Positions 36,522-48,500 of a stretch of 64,000 nucleotides of DNA are shown one piece after another. The position numbers and the translations under genes were made by a program. The first letter of the stretch is position 1; each line of letters opens with the position of its first letter. The notes under the pieces were generated by a model that did no database searches, was not told the origin of the DNA, and saw only the letters and a program-made list of their open reading frames with translations. The stretch is from Macrotrachela quadricornifera (Eukaryota; Rotifera; Eurotatoria; Philodinida; Philodinidae): the NCBI GenBank assembly GCA_022393335.1, contig JAJEKB010001448.1, positions 585,561 through 649,560 on the forward strand, read 5' to 3'.

Positions 36522-38625
36522 CACATTGGGCACGATGTGGCCCATCGATAGACCACGCTATATTTTAACGAGAAACTGTATACAAAAGCGCTTTCTTATG
36601 CTTTTTTTTAAGCAAGAAGTTAAACATAATGTGTCATCTGTTGTGCCTTCAGTACTTTTTTTTTGAGTCCTTTATTCTATATAATGATGCTTCTTGTTAA
36701 AACAACCAAGACAAAAAAATTTTGTCAGTCAGAACGAAAAGTTTTTACTTTCTTTGCAGCCGGATAGTTCACTTCTTTTGACTGTTGTGCTCTTTCCTTC
36801 GCATAACAGTTACTGCATCGTCTACCAACATTACGCGTAGATTCTTTCTTTTCTTCGAACTTGTGATCAGCTAGTTTGCGTTTCGAATGGCTTGCTGATT
36901 GTTGTCTCGGATCAGGTTTCAGCTTCTCCATTGGTGTATCAAGAAGTAAAGATCGTACAGGACTTTCTTGAAACTATAAAATCCGTATGTCGCTTGTTGC
37001 ATAATTTCCCTTGTAAATCAGATAGCTATTAACTACTACGGCTCCAATTATCATATACCATTTTATTGACTGTCTGAGGCACGTATGGTATACTGATAGT
37101 TGATCGGAAAAATCGCTATCTTGTCTTCCTTCATTGTAATCGGGAACAACTTGTGGCTTCATAATGGGGTTCATTTAGTTTATTGATTTTTCCAGTGTTC
37201 GCTACAGTTGCTAAATGTGATGATGGCTTCGTAGATATCATCATAATGTTTCTTTTATCTTTTCATTTGATCAATTTTTACCCTGAAGATCATAGATTTC
37301 ACCATGCCTGAGCTTTTTCTAAACAACTTTATGTCCGGATCCAGCACGATTTTTTCTCAATATTCCAATAAGATACGTATCTTATTCCAACAAATGTTTT
37401 ACAAGAGAAATACTCGTAAAGAAGTTGTCAGTCAGCACGGTTCGATAACATTCCAAAAGACCACTCAATAAATTCATTACGACTGCTTGAGCATGTTCAA
37501 GACCTATCATAGGATCTTGCTGATTAGTGTAGATCACATAAGTTTGGATGTGTCTATTGGTAGTCGCTAGCTTATATATCGTTAGGCCGTACTTGTACAC
37601 TTTTCCAGAAATGTATTGTTTGAACAAAAGTTTTGCCTGGTCATGAAACTATAGTTTCGTTGATAGTAATAACTGAGCTAGCCATATATACTGGCAAAAA
37701 TCTCGTTTTCAATAAATCTAGTAATGATCTCAACTTGAATAGCCTGTCGTGCTTCGAATTCTTGTTATCGTTGTTTGAAAAACATCAAAATTTGAGGAGT
37801 AATTTAAATCTCTCTCTCTCTCTCTCATTATGGTATTTCGAATGATCTTCGATTCATACAACTGACCGCTGCTCCAATAATATTTCAGTTTCAGTATTTG
37901 CATCAATTCCACCTCGATAATGGTTCCAAAAAACTTGAACATCTCGTCATTAGTGGTTGGTTTCCATTGACGAAATTTTAACAATATACAAGTATTGTTC
38001 CGCATATCGATTAGTTTCACGAACCATAAAGCCAATAATTTCATCTGTGATGAAATGCCGATAGCAGTCGATAGGATCGATTGTATTGTCTTCTGAAGTG
38101 AAAATTACTTCTTCGAGAAGCCCATGATCTTTCATGAATTCATCATCCGATTCTAGTTTAATTTCATCTCAGACGTCTAAATCCATCTCGTTATTTGTTA
38201 TTTCTTCGTCGGAACTTTCAAATTCAAGATGTACTCTGTCAAAATTATCATCCAAAGAGCTCACTTCACTTAGTGAGCTAACGCTTTCTTTTGTATCGAT
38301 TTCTTCAAATAACATGTAGGCTATCCGAAAACTTTCCTCACCTCTATATAGAAAACGACAAAAGAATGAGGATGAGAGAAGAAAGCCTGGAAGTTTCTTC
38401 CTTTTTCTCACATTTGTTATGTATAACATGACAAAGAACGAAAAACTGACTCGAGCAGTTTTCAATTACTTGTGAAAAATGATTTTATTACGTGGTGATA
38501 TAAAGAAAAAAAAGATAAATAGTTGGTAGAAGATAATGAAAAGGTCATTAGTGCATTGACTAGGAGTGAACTGTCCATGAAAATAAAAATCTTGCAAAAA
38601 TTTAAGAAAACTGAAATCAGCACAA
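36522..38625 (-). mobile_element. piggyBac-family transposon, decayed
   Basis: The left end is preceded by TTAA at 36518-36521 and starts CACATTGGGCACGATGTGG. This matches the terminal motif of three other fragments in the window. The interior holds a minus-strand transposase relic. The opposite end is eroded and is placed at about 38625 only by comparison with the copy ending at 54325. It also contains a (CT)n run at 37810-37826. Confidence 0.7.
36690..38465 (-). pseudogene. piggyBac-like transposase pseudogene
   Basis: Reading along the minus strand, pieces follow the order of the family. First is an acidic N-terminus (about 38320-38170: SLSEVSSLDDNFDRV, ESSDEEITN). Then comes the ETNRYAEQY motif (about 38010), WKPTTNDEMFKFFGTI with LKYYWSSGQLYESK (about 37960), and YKYGLTIYKLATTNRH plus VLTDNFFTSISL with a catalytic-type Asp (37580-37400). 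After these are DFSDQLSVYHTCLRQSIKWY with the late Asp (about 37120) and a Cys-rich C-terminal finger (GRRCSNCYAKE, about 36830). The pieces lie in different frames and are separated by stops. The finger is cut by TGA at 36725-36727 where the copy at 57.3 kb has a Cys codon. The enzyme is therefore inactive. Confidence 0.78.
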
Positions 38626-39195
38626 AAATACGGTGATCCGCCGACAGTGAATCTCACTTTTCTCAGCCCAGAAATCAACTTTAAAAAAACTGATTGATCA
38701 AAAGTTTACACTGGTTGAAACCTACAAAATAAAAAAAAATATTAGTTATAGCTCGTAACAGGAAGAAGAGGTTCCCTTTTTTTCTGATTGAAAACTATGC
38801 TTTGAGAAAAAAGCTATAGAAGTTGTAGAAATGGATCTTTACATTCAAATCATGTTAAATGGTATGTTTTCAATATGTTTCAATGGACTTTTATGACGCG
38901 TCTAGCAGATGACGTAAGATATCGTCATCTATCGTGCTCAATATAAAAATGTTATATACAATGCTGATATAAGCAACAATACGTGATTTTTCCAAAACTG
39001 AAAAATCACAAAAATGTCTTGAAAAACATGGTAATAAGATCGATATTTCTTGCAGTAAATCTATTAAAACCTAGTCATGTTTTCGAAAGCCATATACACT
39101 CTGAGAGAGGAAATTTCGGTGCATGTTCTTATGCTAAAAGTGCAATTTTGATTTTTGTTCGAAAAACCGCTTTTTTGTGAGGGAAGGCTTCATCT
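38610..39195. repeat. Dispersed repeat R2, copy 1
   Basis: This ~580 bp matches 61680-62160 in the same orientation. Shared blocks include GACAGTGA, AGAGGAAATTTCGG, TATGCTAAAA and GGGAAGGCTT in the same order with similar spacing. The copies are diverged and non-coding. Copy 1 adjoins the eroded end of the piggyBac element, so it may be part of that family or an independent element. Confidence 0.6.
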
Positions 39196-39611
39196 TAATT
39201 CATTTCTTTTTTCAGCTTTTGATTTTCTTAGAGAATACCAAAGGTAGTGACATTGACACTTTGATATTGTATATTAAGCTTTAGGAAACTTTCTTTCTGT
39301 ATAGTTTCACAAAGAAAAAACACTATTTTTCTATGCTATTTGATTATGCTTCAACTAATATCATAGTAATTACATTTTGAGATTATTTATAAAAGTTTTA
39401 CATGTTATTAAGACAATATCCATTACTTCTTTTATACTTTCTCATATGAATGACATTTCAATTTCAATTGCAATTTATTTTTTTAAATAAAGTAAAATTA
39501 TATATTCTATTTATTTTTATAAAATAATTAAAAGAATTAAATATATTATTTCAATAGATATAAGATATATTAGTAAATTATATAGTTCATTTGTCAACAA
39601 TCATTGCAGAA

Positions 39612-39974
39612 CTATGATGAATGTTTTAATCGGATTTGTTCACCATTATTTAGTGTGATAACTAAATGTTGTCCATCTTGAACTTCCAAGTTTTCAATAT
39701 GAGAGATTAATTCAACAATAGCATCTTCTTTTTTCATTTCTTCTGGTGGTCCAAGCATTTCTGTACCCGCGACACTACCAACTACCCATTTATTAGTTGT
39801 AGAATTATGTTCTAAAGAGCAAAACATACTATTAACTACGTATGTATTGAGACGATATAAATTTGGTTCTTCATCATCATGACTTATACTAAATTGATAA
39901 CCAACACATTCAGGATGTTTGGGATAATCAATAATTTTCCAATGACCTTCAACAGTAGTGGCTTTTGATGACAT
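39612..39974 (-). CDS. Small META/HslJ-like protein
   Basis: An intronless frame of 120 residues starts at MSSKATTVEGHW. An upstream in-frame ATG exists at 40058, but the extra 28 residues are low-complexity and lie in AT-rich leader-like sequence, so I prefer the inner start. The pattern runs GHWKIIDY early, then VVGSVAGTEMLGPPEEMKKE, then LVITLNNGEQIRL. It recalls META-domain proteins (HslJ, trypanosomatid META1): a W-x-I opening, a G-T-x-M-x-x-P-x-x-x-x-x-E block and a final L-x-L-x-N-G-x-x-L strand. That assignment is from memory and tentative. No signal peptide from the preferred start, so probably cytosolic. Confidence 0.6.
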   Translation of the reverse strand: MSSKATTVEGHWKIIDYPKHPECVGYQFSISHDDEEPNLYRLNTYVVNSMFCSLEHNSTTNKWVVGSVAGTEMLGPPEEMKKEDAIVELISHIENLEVQDGQHLVITLNNGEQIRLKHSS

Positions 39975-42272
39975 AATGATATAATTTATATAAATAAATC
40001 TAGAATAACAAAAAGAATCAGAAAAATAAAAGAAAAAAATATTTTTTCTAGTAAACATAAAATATCGATTTTATACATCATAGCGTATTTTTGTGTTCCT
40101 TGCAAAGAAAAAAATATAATGCATATCTTTGTGTAACTAGTTGTAAATCAGCGAGAAAAGGAGAAGAGAAAACAAAAACACATAGATTATACAATGTCAA
40201 TTTGAAATTTTTTTTGCTTTTAACGCAATTCTTACTTTCCCACAATGCAATCTCATATATTAATCGTATGCATTGACGCATCGACTATGCTACAGGTGAA
40301 TAAACGTCCAAACTGATAGAAGGACAAAATAAAAAAAATAATAAAAAGAAAACACGTAGGATCGATGTGTATAATAACAACGATTATAAGTGGATAAAAG
40401 AATAAGAAATAAGAATATAGACATTCTTATTCGTAAGATGTCAGACCTTGAATGACTCACACTTTTGTTATCAGATTGTAACGTCATTTATGCACTTGAT
40501 TAATAGTTTTGACCCGATGATTTTTATGCTGTAATTTAGGTATCAAAAAATTCTAATCTTTTTTTTTGCAATCGAATGGTATACTTCTTATTAGGGGGCG
40601 ATTTTTATAAACATAATATTTGGACCGAAAACTTTTTGCTTGTGCAGCTCTCTTTAATTTTCGTCATACTGGTGGTTTGTCGTTATCATAATGGCAAGTA
40701 AAAATAATTACAATTGGTTCTTTTTTTCAATTTAGAACTTGAATAGTACAAGAACATTTAAAAGGACGAGCAAACGAAAAACAGGAAAACTGATTTTCAA
40801 TACAAATACATCTTCACAAAGTACACCAAGTCAGGTTAGATTGATTTTAAACGATTTTAAGATTGAATTTCACTAGAAATTTTTGCATTTAGATTATTCC
40901 ACGTTAAAAAAACCATGATATACCAGTATTGTGATTTTTTTTAGGATCAAAAATTTTTTTTTTTTATCTCTAATATTTTTTAAATTTTCTTCCATTAACA
41001 GATATTTTGTATATCATTTATATTTTTTTATACAAATATAAAATAATTCTTTGCTTAATCGGCGTTAGAAACAACGCCAACAATGGTCACAATCAACTAT
41101 ATACTATGAAACTATAATTCTCTCTTTCAAACTAATTCTTCACATTCAATTTGGTATAAATATGATCTTTTGAGATTTATTTATGCAAGATCAACATTTT
41201 ATAAATAGTGTAAGATGTAAGCTGTAAAAAGCATGGGGCGAAGTAAGAACAGTCATTAATTATTGTACTCGTTTTCCTAGTAACAACCTCTTTCTTGACG
41301 CTTTATTAATAAAATAAAAGTTGCCTCTAATAAGTGTATTATACAAATGATGTTTATTTTAGTTCTAGTGTGTATTATATGAAAATCTTTTGAATTTAAG
41401 ACTTTTCTCGTAGAGAAGAGTCTTCGAAACATAAATTGTCTGCATGCTTGCTTGTGTATCCGCACAAGGTTAAAAAAATATTCTATTGATATTTTCTATA
41501 AAGCTTAACCAAAGAGTAATCTGAACCGAAGAACTCGAATCTGATGTTAGTTTTTCAAATTTTTTTAATTTTATAAACGAATAGCTTGACGGTAGTTTAG
41601 AAACACGATTTCTACGAGAAAGAGCTGAGCGTTACTTGTTCATAGGGCCAAAAAAGATATAGATGTCATTCATGAGAAATGCATCTGCTATTAATTGGAA
41701 AAAAGAAACGTTTTTTGACCCCTCTGACAGTATACCATATATCGAAAGATTGTATTTTAAAATTGCTTCTTAAAATTTATGTATATTTCTCAAACATATT
41801 AAATGATTTATCGTTCATTTTCCTATTTCTTTATTTTTCATTTTATTTGTAAGGTACACACAAAACAAGATTCGAGCAAAATGTGTTTTTTGACGTTTTA
41901 TACATCATTTGTTCGAGAATTTCAAGACGAGCAAGAAATTGCCTTTTTTGAATTTTTTTCGAGGCTTCTTTCCATTATAAAAATCAAAATAACTCAATTT
42001 TTGTCTATTTTTTTATAAAGTCGAGCTTTCAAAGTTGTGCCTCAATTTGGATTATTCGAATTGCCATATTCTTGTTAAACTTAGAAAACTGAATCAGAAA
42101 ATGGTCTGAAATCTGTTTCAGACCTAAACATGTATCCGCCAAGGTCGACGAAAGTGGAGTGAAAAGTCTTTTTTCTTAAGCCAGAGACGAAAATGTCAAA
42201 ATTCTGCACATAAATCTGGATTTTCTCCATTAAAATTCACTTATTGTGTAATATATAAATATAATATTCTTA
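39975..42272. other. Intergenic stretch with no supported gene
   Basis: Mixed AT-rich sequence. Near 40740-40910 a plus-strand open stretch sits between plausible acceptors and ends CCACGTTAA. The only nearby ATG does not join it in frame, so no gene is called. Confidence 0.4.
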
Positions 42273-42438
42273 ATCAGTACCAAAAGCTGAGTCAAACGAC
42301 CTGGGAATCAATTATTTCTAAATATTTTCATTATTCGATGATAATCTTGGGCAATTTTTCGGACGAAAATTCAAAGAAAATAAATATATTCCAAGATAAT
42401 TGATTCCAAAACTATTCGACTTAGTTATTAGTACTGAT
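42273..42438. mobile_element. 166 bp MITE with TA target duplication
   Basis: It starts ATCAGTAC and ends GTACTGAT. Both sides are flanked by TA (42271-42272 and 42439-42440). Similarity between the arms extends inward (AAGTCGAA-like block, then GGAATCAATTAT) for about 55 bp. No coding capacity. Confidence 0.7.
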
Positions 42439-42636
42439 TATCATTTATTTCAATTAGGGACATCATTGTAAATTATTTAATTAATTTCTTCTCTTTCTTG
42501 TATGATTATAATATTTTTCTTGTTCTTATAATTATTTGTATCTTAATTAATGATTAATTTAATTCTTGTAAAATTATGTCTGATGATATATTCAATAAGT
42601 ACATTGAAACCTTTATTGATAATAAATATTTAAATA

Positions 42637-43629
42637 ACGGGTGCACCAGGTGAAATGAGCCTCTCAGTATTTTGACTATAACTTTTATTCTTTTTGATCT
42701 TCAAAGCTTATTGTTTTTCCAAAAGATGCGCCATCAAATTCTCTACAAAACCATAAGTAAGCTTATTTCTGTAGAATGTTAAGAAAAAAAATTAAACGAA
42801 GATTATTCAAAACATAAAATGTACTCAACTTTCCAAGCTAACAAATGTCACACAATGAATGGTCGATGTTTATGTATCTTTTTTTTGTTATTTAGTACGC
42901 TTATTTTAAAAGCAAAGTATACTATAAGATGCAGTGTGAAAAGCTCCACATGTACATCAAGAACCTTATTTTATATATGAACTCTCTGTTTTCAAAATGA
43001 ACAAATTTCTGTGCAACCAATTTTCGACGCTGCGAATAAGATCATTTTTTTGGTACATTATGATTTCATTTTTTCTTATATCATCTTTTTATCGCTGAAT
43101 ATGGTTTATTAACAGAAAACAAAGTATAGTACAAGATGCAACGTGAAAAGCTCTACAATCTACAAACTAAAGTTTATTCCATTTGCGTAGTTTTTGTTTT
43201 CAAAAAAAAACCAAATTCTGTACGATTGTTTTTCATAATGACGAAAAGTAGTGACACAGAGTTTTGCTTTTCTTTGAAAACAAAAAATATATAATTAAAA
43301 TAAACTTTAGTTTGTAGATTGTAGAGCTTTCCACGCTGCATCTTATGGTATACTTTGCTTTTAAAATAAACGATCTTAACGATAGAAAAAGAAATATAAA
43401 CACTAGCCATTCACGAGACATTTGCTAGCTTAGAAAGTTGGGTACATTTTATGTTTTGAATAATCTTCGTTTAATTTTTTTTCTTAACTTTCTATAGAAA
43501 TAAGCTTACTCATGGTTTTGTGGAGAAGTTGATGGCGTATCTTTTGGAAAAACAATAAGCTTTGAAGATCAAAAAGAATAAAATTTATAGTCAAAATACT
43601 GAGAGGCTCATTTCTCCTGGCGCACCCGT
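42637..43629. mobile_element. 993 bp palindromic element with TA target duplication
   Basis: The ends are ACGGGTGCACCAGG at 42637 and the reverse complement of ACGGGTGCGCCAGG at 43629, each flanked by TA (42635-42636, 43630-43631). The outer ~240 bp arms are near-identical inverted copies (CCTCTCAGTATTTTGACTATA and beyond). The centre holds a second inverted pair built around TACAAACTAAAGTTTATT and a recurrent phrase AAGATGCA[GA][CT]GTG[AG]AAAGCT. TA duplication and terminal style suggest a non-autonomous Tc1/mariner relative. No transposase inside. Confidence 0.8.
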
Positions 43630-44654
43630 TAATATATGAAATCTTGATAATGGTAGATATTCTCACAATATATTTTCGTCTTTTATAGAATTGTTTTCTC
43701 TAATATATCATATAAAATTGTGATTTTTCTCTTCCGTATTTTATTCATTTAATAAACAATGCAATTGTTAAATGGGCAAACTCAATTATTTACTATATGG
43801 TTAACATCAAAATTCTAGTAACACTATTTTGTTTTGACTCATGGATTAAATTTAATCTTGTTTAGTTTTAATACACGAATCAAAACAAAAAAAATGGAAC
43901 TAGACTTTTGACGTTAATTGCAATCTTAAAATACAATAAATTATTAATTATCTATTGTAGATAATACTGAGCTATTTACGAAAAACACCTGATCATTTAT
44001 TGTTTTTTGCCATTTTCAATAGATTATGATTCAATTTGAAATTGATATTTTTGATCCTATTTTCATTAAGTAAATATTGGACAATGATATGACAAATATT
44101 TTTTCAATTAAATAAAATAAAAACTAATCGATCATAGGAGAAATAACGGATGATTCAAAGTCTCCGAAAAATATCGCCTCACTTTTCATTAAACACACTG
44201 TAATGTGTTCTGGAAAAATAAAAACAAAACACTTGTGAAGAATCGATGTTGAAAGCATTATCTAATTGTATCTTCAAAACATTTCTAGAATGTTTTCCTA
44301 TTGAGTAACGACCATGCTTTTAGATGACACGAAAATGTAATACAGCTGAAAAGAAAACAACAACACACAATGACTGCAGAGGAGTCTAGAAAGTCATTAG
44401 AAATAGAAAAAAATACTGTACTTAACAAAGGATTTCTCTAGACATGCTAAGATAAATATTAAGTTTAAATATATCATTTGAATCAGTAAGAGAATCAGTT
44501 CGTTTACTTGAACCAAAAAAAATTTTGTATAGCTATATTGAATTTATAATTAAAGATAAATTCGAATTATGTTTAAAATACAAGACAAAATTCATGCATA
44601 TATAATAAATAAATTTCTTTTCTTTTTTTTTTTTGAGATGTTCTGTTTCTTTTT
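43630..44654. other. Spacer downstream of the WxxW gene
   Basis: AT-rich, nothing recognisable. The 3' end of the WxxW gene lies at the right edge. Confidence 0.4.
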
Positions 44655-45110
44655 CTAACCACTGTTAATTGGACAACAATAACGAACTTTATAATCCGCA
44701 CAAATTTTATTCTTATAGCCATTAACTTGTTGATTTAAACATAAAAATCCATCATTAACACTAATACGAAAAACATCACTTGTTGTTATTGGACTTGTTT
44801 CAACTGATGTTTGAGCCTTAAAAATAATAAAATAAATAAATATTATTTTTATAAAAAAAAAAAAAAAACTAAATTATTTAACTTCAATTGCAGTTGGTGA
44901 TAAACACATAAAAGTAGGAAATATTTGTTGAATATGTTTTGTTACTTCAAAATCACCTTGAATTAAACTTGGATCATTTGTATCAAACCATCCAGTCCAT
45001 TGATATAAACCTGTACAACTATTTTGTGTAAATGTATATGGATCAAATACTCCTTGTTGACATAAAACATATTCATTTAAAAAAACCAAAAATATTATTA
45101 TCAAATACAT
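44655..45110 (-). CDS. Small secreted mucin WxxW-domain protein
   Basis: Two exons, 45110-44883 and 44816-44655, with a 66-nt intron (GTTAAA donor, TTTAAG acceptor) in phase 0, giving 129 residues. The start MYLIIIFLVFLNEYVLCQQ is a good signal peptide. An ATG 39 nt upstream is in frame but gives a basic, less typical leader. The mature protein is a single WxxW domain of the kind found in MUC2, MUC5 and CILP: YQWTGWFDTNDPSLIQGDFE, CLSPTAIE joined to AQTSVET, FLCLNQQ, and a final CADYKVRYCCP. All characteristic Cys and Trp are present. Such domains sit in gel-forming mucins and matrix proteins; here the domain stands alone. It lies about 0.5 kb downstream of the membrane mucin on the same strand, which suggests related mucosal roles (inference). 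Confidence 0.88.
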
Positions 45111-45593
45111 TTTTCTTTTTAACAATAAAATGAAAATAAAATGAAACATATATTTAATATGAACTAAGCTCTTAATTTTTTTTTCATCATAATATCAAAT
45201 TACAGAGAATTAAATCTTTTAAAAAACCAATAGTATCAAATTTTATTTTCTATGAAAATATTATTCTGTATGAGATATGAAACAAAAAAATATCTGGCCA
45301 AATTAGCTAACACAATAACTATCTTCCAAATAAAAAAAGCAGATACAACAATACAATGATTTCTATTGGACTAAATTAAAATTTATTATTTTTTATCAAC
45401 AGATATATACATCCATTTAAATCTGAATAGTTTCCTTCTTCGTTGTACTGATATTAGCATCGATCTACATAATTATATTGATAAAATGATGAAATTATTA
45501 TTTCGAATAAGATTAATCTATGAAAAATTTTCTAATTCATTATTTTTTTAAATTAATTTTTAATAAATCAAAATAAAAAAAAAGAAAAGTAGA
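45111..45593. other. Spacer between the mucin gene and the WxxW gene
   Basis: 483 bp of AT-rich sequence. It should contain the 3' end of the mucin gene and the promoter of the WxxW gene. No motif is decisive. Confidence 0.4.
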
Positions 45594-48500
45594 TTAAATC
45601 GTACAATATCTTAAAGTACAAGCAGGTGGGGAAATAAGAGCAAAAACATAATATCCATTACAATTTGTTATTGATATTAAATTCGACCAATAACATGGAT
45701 AAGTTGGAAGATACCATGTATAACATACAGTACCATTTGTTGTTTGACCAGCAGATGATGGATATATTCCACTATACCAACCAGGTGCATTTGCATTGCA
45801 ACTACCTGGACCAAGTTGACAATTAGCTAACATTGTACCAGCTGCACCATTGAAACGAACCCATGTTGGTGTAGAACTAAATACAGATTGATCACATGAA
45901 ATAAGACCAGTGTAAGCTGCATTACGAGTTGCATCTGTTATTAATGTATAACTTGAACATTGTGTAGGTAATGGAGTTGAAGTTATTGTTGTTGTAATGG
46001 CTGTTGTTGAACATATTGTTGTACCTGATGTTGCTAAATTAAGATTTAATTAATTTTCTTTTTTTGAAAAATTTATTTAAGTTGAGAATACTTACTAGAT
46101 GTTGTACTGGTTGATGTTGATGATGCTAAAATACGATTTATGATTTTTATTTTATTTTAAATTATGGTAAAATTTTTAGATAATAATTCTATTTTATATC
46201 TTTGTTCACTTATAATAGGTAATAAAAAATATGCAAATTTAATATCATTGAAATTATAAAGTCTATTAACATGTCCATTATTAATTTAAATTAAATATTA
46301 TTTTTAAAAAAAGGACTAATTCTATTTCAGTAGTTGATCTTTCTGAATGGTTATCAATTAATATTATTTCATTTTAATACTTATATATTTAATTAATGGG
46401 AATATCTTGTGATCTGAACGATATCTGTTACGAAAAACTATGTTAGTAGAAGGAGATTAGAGATATTTATGGTGACATCATCGTCAACGTAGCTTCTTTC
46501 TTAGAAGCATTGTAACGTTTCATAAATTTTTATTTGAATTTTAGGGTTCACAGTTTTAATCATCAGAATTTTTGAGAAATCTAACGAATTCAATATAATT
46601 GTATTGATGAAACATTGTGATGGAAGAGATTTTCTGAAAATCATCGCGCCAATGATCCAATAGGTTTCGGTTTTGACCTTGCTGTAGTGATGACAGATTT
46701 GTAGTTATAATAAATCTCTACGGAACTGAATGTGTCAATAGTTTCTATCATGCTGCTTACGATAACATCATCGTTTAACAAAACGCTCAATACTAATTCG
46801 ACAAAATCTATAGCAAATTTTCACTAATGAGAAATATTTCATTTTTTTGACTTGATTGATAATCATCTTTGTAAGGTTTATTCGACTATCCTATTTGGAT
46901 AATCATATATATATATATATATATGTAATTTATCATCTTCTAAAATCGTACTTCTCAAAGTTATATAGAGCTTTAGAATAGAGTCTACTAAGACTTGAAC
47001 CCATAAAATCGCATAAATGTGGAGACAGTTAATTCGTCCAGGAATATGAAATAATATTGCATAACTAAAAAAATATCATGAAAGCTTTCTTATCACTAGG
47101 TTTTATGTTAAAAAATGATTCTAATTAAATATAAAATAGAGTTGAAAATAAAAGATCTCGAGTTCTTAAATCTATCTGAAGATATAACGTCTTGTATATG
47201 GTAATCGTGGCACAGAAATTGCGTTCGATTGAACGCGCATTTTTATTATATACTCCTATATATGCAAAGTCTATATCCCGCTCTTCCTTACCCAGTAGCA
47301 CCAGTTTAATATTAAAACAAATAGAATGTTACATGATATGCATTGGCAATGCTTCTATGCTTTTACGACTTTCAATTTTCGTGGATACTTCTACATAGAA
47401 TATTAAAAAATGAAAGAATCAAGATTTTGACTTATCAGTCTTTATTTGTTTACTGAAAGATATTTAATCTCTTAAATTGATTTAGATTTAGTAAGAAAAA
47501 TTTGTATAGTTCTTGGATATAAAAATTAAAACAATTATGAAATTAAACTAACTAAAATTTATCATTTATAAATATGACTGAGTACGATCAATATATGAAT
47601 CATGCATTCATTCAAAATTAAAAATGAACTTCTATATTTCATTATCTCATAACGTTATTAATCATATAGAAATTTGTTTAATTTATCTTATCTAACCATA
47701 ACATTTTCATCGTATTGAATGATTTGCTAACAAATTTTGTTTCAGGATTCATACGCAAAATTCATTATACTAAAACTTCTTTTTGATGAATTCTATCTTA
47801 TATATTTTAAAATATTAATAAACAATTTACTTGTTGTGCTTGTTGTTGCTGTTGTTGTTGTAGCACTGGTAGTACTTGTTGTACTCGTAGTTGATGTTGT
47901 AGTAACGCTTGTTGTTGTTGTAACACTAGTAGTACTTGTTGTTGCTGTTGTTGTTGTAGCACTAGTAGTACTTGTTATACTCGTAGTTGTTGTTGTAGCA
48001 CTAGTACTACTTGTTGTACTCGTTGTTGATGTTGTAGTAACGCTTGTTGTTGTTGTCGTAATTGATGTTGTAGAAACACTTGTTGTTGTTGTTGCAGTTG
48101 TGGATGTATCAGTCGTTGTTGATGTGCTTGTACTAGTTACTGTAGTAACGGTAGTTGTTGAACCTGTAGAATAGATAATGAATAAGTCTATAAAATATTT
48201 TATTTAACAAAAAAAAAAAGTAAATGTAGATTTAATAAAAACAAATTTACTCGATTCTATGATATATAATTACTTGAGATCGTTATCATTATTGCTTTAT
48301 TTTTTTTTTTGAATGAAACATAAATGTTAAATGTTTACCTGTTATTGTTATTGTTGTTGAATCTGTTGATAAAGCTAAACAAAAAAAAGACAAATTTTTT
48401 TAATTATTCTATTTAGAAATTATTGAAAGAAATATGGCTATTGTATTAAATTAATGATTTATTTTTATGAAAATTCAATTATAAATTCATTAAAAATATT

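Noticed and set aside
40680..40920. Possible small plus-strand gene near ATGGCAAGTAAA
   Set aside because: The open stretch starting AACTTGAATAGTACAAG has good acceptor and donor signals and a short last exon, but no start codon joins it in frame, so no protein can be supported.
46905..46924. AT dinucleotide run
   Set aside because: A simple microsatellite of about 20 bp in an intron; no further meaning.
46980..47010. tRNA-like T-loop word (GGGTTCAAGTC on the minus strand)
   Set aside because: No acceptor stem, D arm or anticodon arm can be paired around it.
47737..48174. Plus-strand 145-codon Val/Leu-rich open frame
   Set aside because: It is the reverse complement of the Thr-rich mucin exon, which has matching splice sites and phase on the minus strand.
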